Of a DNA stretch of 6,082 bases, positions 1 through 4,113 are shown in pieces. A model generated the notes under the pieces. It saw only the letters and a list, made by a program, of their open reading frames with translations. It did no database searches and was not told the origin of the DNA. The translations under genes were made by a program, and so were the position numbers. Source of the stretch: an uncultured Clostridia bacterium. GTDB lineage: Bacteria > Bacillota > Clostridia > Christensenellales > UBA1242. Positions within the stretch are counted from its first letter, which is position 1. Each line of letters begins with the position of its first letter. Location of the stretch: the NCBI GenBank assembly GCA_934746185.1, contig CAKVEY010000053.1:1-6082 (forward strand), given 5' to 3'.

Positions 1-95
1 CTCATTCCTGCATTTAAACAAATATCACAAATAGACGTCTTTTTATCATTTGCAATTTCTAACATTCTATCAACTATTGCGTTTTCAATTTTCAT
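1..95 (-). CDS. Small XRE-type HTH regulator, N-terminal fragment
   Basis: The first 31 residues of a leftward gene are visible; the rest lies beyond the left edge. The protein begins MKIENAIVDRMLEIANDKK and continues TSICDICLNAGM. This matches the first two helices of small XRE/Cro-type HTH proteins common in Bacillota, where an AI..R..EL pattern is followed by a K-T/S-I.xLa..aGm segment just before the recognition helix. The start is well supported: AAGGAG (complement of 101-106) sits 5 nt before the ATG. The gene is divergent from the two small HTH genes starting at 266, and the dyad repeats at 109-176 lie in the shared control region, so autoregulation is plausible. The family call rests on a short fragment with the recognition helix missing. 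The DNA target and any C-terminal domain cannot be seen. Confidence 0.6.
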   Translation of the reverse strand, partial: MKIENAIVDRMLEIANDKKTSICDICLNAGM

Positions 96-106
96 AAACA
101 CTCCTT

Positions 107-180
107 AATGGAACACCATAATGAAATTCCACTAATAGTTTATGTAAATATCAAAAATTTTTCTCGTGGAGTTCCATTAT
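107..180. promoter_or_regulatory. Three-copy operator-like dyad repeats in the divergent control region
   Basis: Three related 10-bp dyads lie between the divergent HTH genes: TGGAACACCA at 109-118, TGAAATTCCA at 122-131 and TGGAGTTCCA at 167-176. Each approximates the inverted repeat TGGA-nn-TCCA. They share flanks, so on one strand each reads about TGG(A/T)(A/G)TT(C/T)CATTA. The first two are in tandem with a 13-bp pitch; the third is in the opposite orientation, 45 bp away. Copies 1 and 2 sit just before the ribosome binding site of the leftward HTH gene, where a bound repressor could block its promoter. Repeat structure is seen directly; the operator role and the binding protein are inferred. 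Confidence 0.5.
126..154 (-). promoter_or_regulatory. Candidate promoter for the leftward HTH gene
   Basis: On the minus strand TTGATA (154-149) is followed after 17 nt by TGGAAT (131-126). The -35 matches 5 of 6 consensus bases and the -10 only 4 of 6. Transcription would start near 119, giving a leader of about 24 nt with the AAGGAG site. The -10 box lies inside the second dyad. A competing candidate is a perfect TATAAT on the minus strand at 181-176, overlapping the third dyad, but I see no good -35 box for it. One of the two is probably used; the sequence does not decide which. Confidence 0.3.
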
Positions 181-185
181 ATTGT

Positions 186-242
186 ACTTAGAAAATTTAG
201 AAATAATAATTATAAAACCATAATAAATTTGACTTAGAAAAT
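186..242 (+). repeat. 11-bp direct repeat before the first small HTH gene
   Basis: ACTTAGAAAAT occurs at 186-196 and again at 232-242, 46 bp apart. The second copy overlaps the -35 box (TTGACT) of the promoter at 229-257. The first is preceded by TTGT, giving TTGTACTTAG against TTTGACTTAG, so the repeat looks like a partial duplication of the promoter region. No good -10 box lies at the right distance from the first copy, so I do not call a second promoter. The repeat could also be a chance match in AT-rich DNA. Confidence 0.4.
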
Positions 243-257
243 AAAATAATTTATAAT
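229..257 (+). promoter_or_regulatory. Sigma-A promoter of the tandem HTH genes
   Basis: TTGACT (229-234) and a perfect TATAAT (252-257) are separated by 17 nt, a near-consensus housekeeping promoter. Transcription would normally begin 6-9 bases after the -10 box, at about 263-266, and the first gene's ATG is at 266. The transcript would therefore have almost no 5' leader. There is no Shine-Dalgarno sequence before 266. Confidence 0.75.
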
Positions 258-261
258 TATT
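245..261. promoter_or_regulatory. Palindrome over the -10 box, candidate operator
   Basis: AATAATT-TAT-AATTATT is a perfect 7-bp inverted repeat with a 3-bp centre that spans the -10 box at 252-257. Its core AATTTATAATT (248-258) recurs at 667-677 before the methyltransferase promoter. A repressor binding here would block the promoter, and the small HTH proteins made from it are the natural candidates. The dyad consists only of A and T, so chance is a real alternative. Confidence 0.4.
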
Positions 262-265
262 ATAT

Positions 266-472
266 ATGAAAAATAATATTGGTCATAATTTAAAACAAAT
301 ACGATTAGAAAATAAATTATCGCAAGAAAAGTTCGGGAGCAAAATTGGTGTTAGTGGCTCGTGCATACAACATTGGGAAGCAAATTACACTGAACCAGAT
401 ATTGACGCTATGCGTAAAATTAAAGAAGTTTTTGGCGTAAGTTATGATGAAATTATTGACGGTAATTTATGA
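266..472 (+). CDS. Small single-domain XRE/Cro-type HTH regulator (first of a tandem pair)
   Basis: This 68-residue protein is an HTH_3/Cro-CI-type DNA-binding domain and nothing more. IGHNLKQIRLENKLSQ forms helix 1 and leads into helix 2 (about residues 19-27, SQEKFGSKI). The recognition helix is near residues 30-38 (SGSCIQHWE), and the C-terminal helices end in SYDEIIDGNL. The Q-E at 20-21 and the QxWE at 35-38 are typical XRE positions. There is no effector, protease or dimer-switch domain, so regulation probably depends on protein level or a partner. The start is secure: an in-frame TAA at 254-256 lies inside the -10 box, with no other start codon between it and 266. No ribosome binding site is present, consistent with a leaderless mRNA. 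The stop overlaps the next gene's start as ATGA. It is 57% identical (39 of 68) to that neighbour. Target genes are unknown; autoregulation is inferred. Confidence 0.88.
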   Translation: MKNNIGHNLKQIRLENKLSQEKFGSKIGVSGSCIQHWEANYTEPDIDAMRKIKEVFGVSYDEIIDGNL

Positions 473-675
473 AAGTAAATGTTGGTAAAAATATTAGAGA
501 AATAAGAAAGTCATTAGGTTTAACACAAGAAGAATTTGCCAAAAAGATTGGTTTAAGTCGAGCAACTATTCAGCACTGGGAAGTTAATTATACAGAACCT
601 AATTTAGATGCTTTAAGAGAAATGAATAGGGTTTTTGGAATTGATTATAGTGAAATTATTGACGGCAATTTATAA
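469..675 (+). CDS. Small single-domain XRE/Cro-type HTH regulator (second of a tandem pair)
   Basis: This 68-residue protein aligns without gaps to the preceding one, with 39 identical residues. It has the more canonical HTH: LTQEEFAKKIGLS forms helix 2 and the turn, and RATIQHWEVNYTEP the recognition helix and following loop. The two recognition helices differ at the exposed positions (GSC in the first, RAT here), so the pair may bind related but different sites, or form heterodimers; this is inference. The shared HWExNYTEP and EIIDGNL segments point to tandem duplication followed by divergence. The ATG overlaps the upstream stop (ATGA) and has no clear Shine-Dalgarno, so translation probably depends on ribosomes finishing the first gene. 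There is no effector domain. The stop codon lies within the palindrome at 666-678, just before the methyltransferase promoter. Confidence 0.88.
   Translation: MKVNVGKNIREIRKSLGLTQEEFAKKIGLSRATIQHWEVNYTEPNLDALREMNRVFGIDYSEIIDGNL
651..673 (+). repeat. Near-identical 23-bp 3' end shared by the tandem HTH genes
   Basis: The 23 bases at 651-673 match 448-470 at 22 positions; the only difference is GGT versus GGC for glycine. The segment encodes EIIDGNL in both genes. The offset of 203 bp equals the pitch of the two genes, as expected for tandem duplication. Conservation here is well above the gene average, including at synonymous sites, which suggests local gene conversion or a constraint on the DNA itself. 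Confidence 0.6.
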
Positions 676-678
676 TTG
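666..678. promoter_or_regulatory. Palindrome directly before the methyltransferase promoter
   Basis: CAATT-TAT-AATTG is a perfect 5-bp inverted repeat around TAT. Its 11-bp core AATTTATAATT is identical to the core over the -10 box of the HTH-gene promoter (248-258), and both are palindromic one base further out. It ends directly against the TTGACA -35 box at 679. A protein bound here could repress or contact RNA polymerase. Part of it is constrained as coding sequence (Asn-Leu-stop), which weakens the argument. Confidence 0.4.
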
Positions 679-707
679 TTGACAAAAATATTAAAATTCG
701 ATAAAAT
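679..707 (+). promoter_or_regulatory. Sigma-A promoter of the RNA methyltransferase gene
   Basis: A perfect TTGACA (679-684) is followed after 17 nt by TAAAAT (702-707, 5 of 6 consensus). Seven bases after the -10 box is position 714, the A of the methyltransferase ATG, so the transcript is predicted to be leaderless. The promoter lies in the 38-bp gap after the second HTH gene. I see no terminator in that gap, so read-through from the HTH genes may add to expression. Confidence 0.7.
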
Positions 708-713
708 GTTATT

Positions 714-1268
714 ATGATTACTACCCCACATCAGTTATCTAAAACTGAACTTAGAGAAAACAAGAGTAAAAAAGAAGAATTTTTTAACAAAAAACGAAAT
801 GAAATTTATATTATTTTAGATAGTTTAAAATGCACTCATAACATAGGTTGTATTTTAAGACTTGCTGATAGTTTACTTGTTAAAAAAGTTTTTATTTGTG
901 GAAATACTATTATTCCACCAAACAGGGGTATAAAACAAGGTTCTAGGGGTGCAGAAAAATGGGTTCCTTGGGAATATAGAGAAAACGCCTTAGATGTTGC
1001 AAAAGAATTAAGAAATTTAGGTGTTGAAATAGTTTCTGTTGAAGTTGCTAGCAATAGTATAGATTATAGAGAATATAATCCTACTCGTCCTGTTTGTTTA
1101 ATTTTAGGCAGAGAATTTGATGGCGTTAGCAAAGAATTAATTGAGTTTTCTAACTATTGCATTCATCTGCCCTTACTTGGTATGGCAAACTCTTTAAATG
1201 TTTCCACAGCTGCAAGTGTTGTTATGTATGATGTTTATGACAAATTAACAAAAAATAAAGTTATATAA
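714..1268 (+). CDS. TrmH/SpoU-family RNA 2'-O-ribose methyltransferase
   Basis: This 184-residue protein belongs to the SPOUT class of knotted, dimeric S-adenosylmethionine-dependent methyltransferases that modify ribose 2'-OH in tRNA or rRNA. All three family motifs are present. Motif 1 is THNIGCILRLADS, with N43 and R49 at the positions of the TrmH catalytic Asn/Arg pair. Motif 2 is LGREFDGVS with E134. Motif 3 is HLPLLGMANSLNVSTA, which forms the knot and cofactor pocket, with N162. An N-terminal segment of about 30 residues (PHQLSKTELRENKSKK) is rich in charge and may help bind RNA. The substrate cannot be assigned: TrmH (G18), TrmL (position 34) and rRNA enzymes share this core. The start is fixed by an in-frame TAA at 702-704; there is no Shine-Dalgarno sequence. 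A hairpin terminator overlaps the stop codon. Confidence 0.9.
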   Translation: MITTPHQLSKTELRENKSKKEEFFNKKRNEIYIILDSLKCTHNIGCILRLADSLLVKKVFICGNTIIPPNRGIKQGSRGAEKWVPWEYRENALDVAKELRNLGVEIVSVEVASNSIDYREYNPTRPVCLILGREFDGVSKELIEFSNYCIHLPLLGMANSLNVSTAASVVMYDVYDKLTKNKVI

Positions 1269-1288
1269 AAGTGCGTTTGCACTTTTTT
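1267..1288 (+). terminator. Intrinsic terminator of the methyltransferase gene
   Basis: AAAAGTGC (1267-1274) pairs with GCACTTTT (1279-1286) around a GTTT loop, and a run of six T occupies 1283-1288. It begins at the methyltransferase stop codon. The complementary strand also gives GTGC-AAAC-GCAC followed by TTTT, so the hairpin could act as a backup terminator for the opposing operon. Confidence 0.8.
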
Positions 1289-1303
1289 GTTAGATTTTTG
1301 CAT

Positions 1304-1332
1304 AAAAAAAGTGCTATAAAGCACTATTTTTT
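1304..1332 (-). terminator. Intrinsic terminator of the yajC end of the ruv operon
   Basis: On the minus strand AGTGCT (1325-1320) pairs with AGCACT (1315-1310) around a TTAT loop, followed by a run of T to 1304. The A-run at 1332-1327 can pair with that T-run to extend the stem. The yajC stop codon TAG (1326-1324) lies partly inside the stem. On the plus strand the hairpin is followed by ATTTTTT, so it can terminate in both directions. Confidence 0.82.
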
Positions 1333-1809
1333 ATTAGTTTTTTTAGTTGTTTTTTTAGGCTTTACTTCTACTGGTTTTAGTTCTTCTAATTCATCAGCAT
1401 CAGTTTTTACTTCTTCTAACTCTTCTTTTTTGTTTAGAATTTTGTCATCAACTTTTTCGTCTTTTTCTTCGGTCATAACATCGTCTAAATCTACAACTTC
1501 TTCTTTATTATCAATAGAGTAAATTGCTTCTAAATTCATTTCTAAATAACTCACTTTATCGCCTTCACCAGTTTTGATTAAAACAATTTTACCGTCAGTA
1601 GTTTCTGTTATGCTTTCAACAGTTCCATAAATAAAAGTTTTTGTTAAAACCTTAGAACCTACTTTAATTTCGTCTAATAAATTTTGTTGATTTGCCATAT
1701 ATTTTTTATTTTTAAAATAACTTAATATAAACATAACAGCACAAGCAACTAATAATACAATTATTACAATCAAATTTCCTGTTTGATTTCCATCTAATAA
1801 AATATTCAT
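1324..1809 (-). CDS. yajC: YajC, Sec translocon accessory protein with long charged tail
   Basis: YajC is a small single-pass membrane protein that associates with SecDF and SecYEG in protein export. The layout fits: a short exterior N-terminus, one hydrophobic segment at about residues 13-31 (LIVIIVLLVACAVMFILS), a basic stop-transfer stretch (FKNKKY), then the conserved cytoplasmic domain at about 41-100. Its signature is LLDEIKVGSKVLTKTFIYGT, the usual G-dxV-T-GG-iyGtV region. At 161 residues it is longer than the usual 85-120. The extra C-terminus is low complexity: strongly acidic at about 102-142, then lysine-rich to the end. The start has AAAAGGAG (1822-1815) 5 nt upstream. Position after tgt matches the usual bacterial queA-tgt-yajC order. 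It has its own promoter and is the last gene before the terminator. Confidence 0.9.
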   Translation of the reverse strand: MNILLDGNQTGNLIVIIVLLVACAVMFILSYFKNKKYMANQQNLLDEIKVGSKVLTKTFIYGTVESITETTDGKIVLIKTGEGDKVSYLEMNLEAIYSIDNKEEVVDLDDVMTEEKDEKVDDKILNKKEELEEVKTDADELEELKPVEVKPKKTTKKTNKK

Positions 1810-1842
1810 AAACTCTCCTTTTAAGTTTTATTTGATAATATG

Positions 1843-1870
1843 ATTATATCAACAAATAATAATTTTTCAA
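1843..1870 (-). promoter_or_regulatory. Internal extended -10 promoter for yajC
   Basis: On the minus strand TTGAAA (1870-1865) is followed after 16 nt by a perfect TATAAT (1848-1843). The latter is preceded by TGA, making a TGnTATAAT extended -10. Transcription would start near 1836, leaving a leader of about 27 nt that contains the AAAAGGAG site. The 73-nt gap between tgt and yajC is the largest in this operon, which fits separate initiation. Confidence 0.65.
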
Positions 1871-1882
1871 AACTCTTTTTTA

Positions 1883-3022
1883 TTATTTTTTAAGATTTTC
1901 GTCATTTTTATAGTATTTTTTCAAAAATTCATCACGATAATCTAATAATCTATCTTCCCAAATAGCTTTTTTAATATCTTCGGTCATTTTAATTAAAAAT
2001 CGAATATTGTGTAAACTTAATAATCTTGCGCCTAATATTTCTTTTGCGTTAATTAAATGTCTTAAATAAGCCTTTGTAAAGTTTTTACAACAATAGCAAT
2101 CACATTCGTCATCTAGTGGTGTAAAATCTTCTTTATAAATAGAATTTTTAACTACAACAGTGCCTTTACTTGTAAGTGCTGTTCCGTTACGAGCAATACG
2201 AGTTGGATAAACACAATCCATCATATCTATTCCACGGCAAATACCTTCAATCAAACAATCTGGACTGCCTACACCCATTAAATATCTTGGCATATTTTCT
2301 GGATATAATGGTTGCAATTCGTCTAAAATATCATACATAACTTCTTTTGGTTCACCAACAGATAGTCCACCGATTGCAATACCTGTATTAACATAAGGTA
2401 AAGTTTTTTCTAAGCTAATTTTTCTTAAATCTTTATAGAAATTTCCTTGTACTATTGGAAATAAACATTGATTATCATTTTTATGATATTTATAACATCT
2501 ATCTAACCAACTTAAAGTTCGGTTCATATACTTTTCGGCTTCTTGGTGGCTAACGCCAACACCACTACATTGGTCAAACGCCATAATAATATCTGCACCT
2601 AAACTTTCTTCAATCTCCATTGCTTTTTCTGGGCTAAAAAAGTGTTTACTACCATCTAAATGACTACGAAATTCTACGCCTTCATCGGTTATTTTATTAA
2701 TTTTACTTAAACTAAAAACTTGAAAACCACCACTATCTGTTAAAATCGGTCTATCCCAATTCATAAATTTGTGTAGTCCACCTGCTTTTTCAACTAATTT
2801 ATGACCTGGACGCAAATATAAATGATAAGTATTGCTTAAAATTATTTGTGCATTAACATCTTTTAAATCTTGTGGAGTTAATGTTTTAACTGTTGCTTGC
2901 GTTCCTACTGGCATAAATACAGGGGTTTCAATAACTCCGTGTGGTGTGTATAATTTTCCTATTCTTGCTCCACTTTGTTTGCAAGTTTTTATAACTTCAA
3001 ATCTAAATTTTTTCTCTTCCAT
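1883..3022 (-). CDS. tgt: tRNA-guanine transglycosylase
   Basis: Tgt exchanges guanine-34 in the anticodon of GUN tRNAs (Asp, Asn, His, Tyr) for the queuosine precursor preQ1. The 379-residue length is normal. Key residues by comparison with the Zymomonas enzyme: D96 in TDSGGFQVFS (acid/base), D150 in MAFDQC and Q192 in PIVQGN (base binding), GGLSVGEP at 218-225, and nucleophile D269 in MMDCVYPTRIARNG. The zinc site is C307, C309, C312 and H338. C152 and V222 match bacterial preQ1-type enzymes rather than queuine-type ones. The segment after C152 (SGVGVSHQ) differs from the familiar TPYPA. The ATG at 3022 is chosen over a TTG at 3049 because AAAGGA lies 6 nt upstream of it and MEEKKFRFEV is a normal N-terminus. 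It follows queA by 11 nt, so the two act in one pathway and one transcript. Confidence 0.96.
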   Translation of the reverse strand: MEEKKFRFEVIKTCKQSGARIGKLYTPHGVIETPVFMPVGTQATVKTLTPQDLKDVNAQIILSNTYHLYLRPGHKLVEKAGGLHKFMNWDRPILTDSGGFQVFSLSKINKITDEGVEFRSHLDGSKHFFSPEKAMEIEESLGADIIMAFDQCSGVGVSHQEAEKYMNRTLSWLDRCYKYHKNDNQCLFPIVQGNFYKDLRKISLEKTLPYVNTGIAIGGLSVGEPKEVMYDILDELQPLYPENMPRYLMGVGSPDCLIEGICRGIDMMDCVYPTRIARNGTALTSKGTVVVKNSIYKEDFTPLDDECDCYCCKNFTKAYLRHLINAKEILGARLLSLHNIRFLIKMTEDIKKAIWEDRLLDYRDEFLKKYYKNDENLKK

Positions 3023-3025
3023 AAT

Positions 3026-3034
3026 CTTTCCTTT
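3026..3034 (-). promoter_or_regulatory. Ribosome binding site that sets the tgt start
   Basis: AAAGGAAAG on the minus strand (3034-3026) lies just before ATG 3022 and overlaps the queA stop codon (3036-3034). It supports ATG 3022 over the in-frame TTG at 3049, which would lie inside queA without a good site. Confidence 0.75.
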
Positions 3035-4086
3035 TATAATAATAAACAAGCATCGCCAAAACTGAAAAATCGGTATTTTTCTTCTACGGCAACCTTATAA
3101 AAATTTAATGTTTCTTCTATTCCACAAAAGGCACTAACTAGCATAATTAAAGTGCTTTCTGGCAAATGAAAATTGGTTATTAATCCTTTAACAATTTTAA
3201 ATTCGTAGCCCGGATAAATAAATATATTTGTATTACCTTTGCCTGCTTTTACATAATATTTATCACCTATTTTTTCGTTGCTACTTTCTAGTGTTCTAAC
3301 GCTTGTTGTTCCAACGGCAAAAACTCGTCTATTTTCTTTAATTGCTAAATTTATTGTATTAGCACTTTCTTCACTAATTTCGTAATATTCGCTGTGCATA
3401 TCGTGTGCCAAAATATTATCTTCGCTAACAGGTCTAAAAGTGCCTAAGCCTACGTGCAATAACACATAAACAATAATTACGCCTTTATCTTTTAATTTTT
3501 GTAACAATTCGTTAGTAAAATGCAATCCAGCCGTTGGTGCTGCACTTGAACCTTCGGTTTTTGAATAAACAGTTTGATAACGCTCTTTATCCTTTAATTT
3601 TTCGTGTATATATGGTGGAAGTGGCATAGAACCAACTTTATCTAGTTCTTCTTCAAATAATCCTTTGCAACTAAATTCTACTTCGCCCATACCCATTTCG
3701 CCTTTACTTGTAACTTTGCACGAAAAGGTATCACTAAACGAAATTACGCTACCAATTTTTGCTTTTTTTGCTGGTTTTAATAAAACTTCGTATTTGTTTT
3801 GTTCTAATTTTTTTAGTAAAAATACTTCAATTTTAGCACCAGTTTCAATTTTTGTACCAATTAATCTTGCTGGAATTACACGAGTGTTATTAACAACTAA
3901 AACATCGCCCTTTTTTAAATAATTTATAATATCATAAAAATGTTTGTGTTCTATTTGTTTTGTTTTTCTATCATAAACTAGCATTCTACTGCTATCTCGT
4001 GGTTCTACGGGCGTTTGTGCTATTAAACTTTCTGGTAAATCATAAAAATATGTTTCTTTTTTATAAATATCTTCTTCTTTAATCAT
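3034..4086 (-). CDS. queA: S-adenosylmethionine:tRNA ribosyltransferase-isomerase
   Basis: QueA transfers and rearranges the ribose of S-adenosylmethionine onto preQ1-34 in tRNA, giving epoxyqueuosine, the step after Tgt. The 350-residue length is typical. Family motifs appear in order: FYDLPESLIAQTP (14-26) with RDSSRMLV, VVNNTRVIPARL (64-75), EGSSAAPTAGLHFT (178-191), LHVGLGTFRPV (210-220), VGTTSVRTLES (258-268), GLITNFHLPESTLIMLVSAF (301-320) and the C-terminal YRFFSFGDA. The ATG at 4086 is preferred over an in-frame TTG at 4110 because AGGA lies 6 nt upstream and the family motif starts soon after. The gap from ruvB is 27 nt and to tgt 11 nt. Presence of QueA implies the cell makes or imports preQ1, but no preQ1-synthesis gene or riboswitch is in this window. 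Confidence 0.96.
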   Translation of the reverse strand: MIKEEDIYKKETYFYDLPESLIAQTPVEPRDSSRMLVYDRKTKQIEHKHFYDIINYLKKGDVLVVNNTRVIPARLIGTKIETGAKIEVFLLKKLEQNKYEVLLKPAKKAKIGSVISFSDTFSCKVTSKGEMGMGEVEFSCKGLFEEELDKVGSMPLPPYIHEKLKDKERYQTVYSKTEGSSAAPTAGLHFTNELLQKLKDKGVIIVYVLLHVGLGTFRPVSEDNILAHDMHSEYYEISEESANTINLAIKENRRVFAVGTTSVRTLESSNEKIGDKYYVKAGKGNTNIFIYPGYEFKIVKGLITNFHLPESTLIMLVSAFCGIEETLNFYKVAVEEKYRFFSFGDACLLL

Positions 4087-4090
4087 AATC

Positions 4091-4096
4091 TGTCCT
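4091..4096 (-). promoter_or_regulatory. Ribosome binding site that sets the queA start
   Basis: AGGACA on the minus strand (4096-4091) precedes ATG 4086; AGGA to ATG is 6 nt. It lies in the 27-nt gap after ruvB and supports ATG 4086 over the upstream TTG at 4110, which has no comparable site. Confidence 0.65.
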
Positions 4097-4113
4097 ATTT
4101 TATTTAACAATAA

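Noticed and set aside
118..148. TTTACA / CATTAT as a third promoter candidate for the leftward HTH gene
   Set aside because: The spacer is 19 nt and the -10 matches only 4 of 6 bases; two other candidates are at least as good.
266..675. Toxin-antitoxin or abortive-infection module built on the small HTH proteins
   Set aside because: No partner with a toxin-like domain is adjacent: the downstream gene is a clear RNA methyltransferase and the pair are paralogues of each other.
671..676. TATAAT as an extra -10 box at the end of the second HTH gene
   Set aside because: The nearest -35-like hexamers are 6 or 24 nt away, so spacing is wrong, and the bases are explained by the coding end and palindrome.
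836..1054. Minus-strand open frame inside the methyltransferase gene
   Set aside because: It is a shadow of a well-supported SPOUT enzyme; no ribosome binding site or recognisable domain.
1271..1522. Plus-strand open frame of 83 codons, serine/phenylalanine-rich
   Set aside because: It is antisense to the low-complexity Lys/Glu tail of yajC, starts inside the terminator hairpin, and its composition is what the reverse strand of such a tail gives.
1854..1888. AT-only dyad (AAATAATAA / TTATTATTT) after tgt as a terminator
   Set aside because: The stem is nine A-T pairs around a loop of about 17 nt and has no T-run after it; too weak for an intrinsic terminator.
2832..3065. Plus-strand open frame antisense to tgt and the queA end
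   Set aside because: The opposite strand is a strongly conserved coding sequence; no domain or start signal is seen here.
3665..3922. Plus-strand open frame antisense to queA
   Set aside because: It is a shadow of queA with no independent support.
3023..4113. preQ1 riboswitch controlling queA or tgt
   Set aside because: The intergenic gaps are only 11 and 27 nt and lack the C-rich aptamer elements; the genes lie inside an operon.
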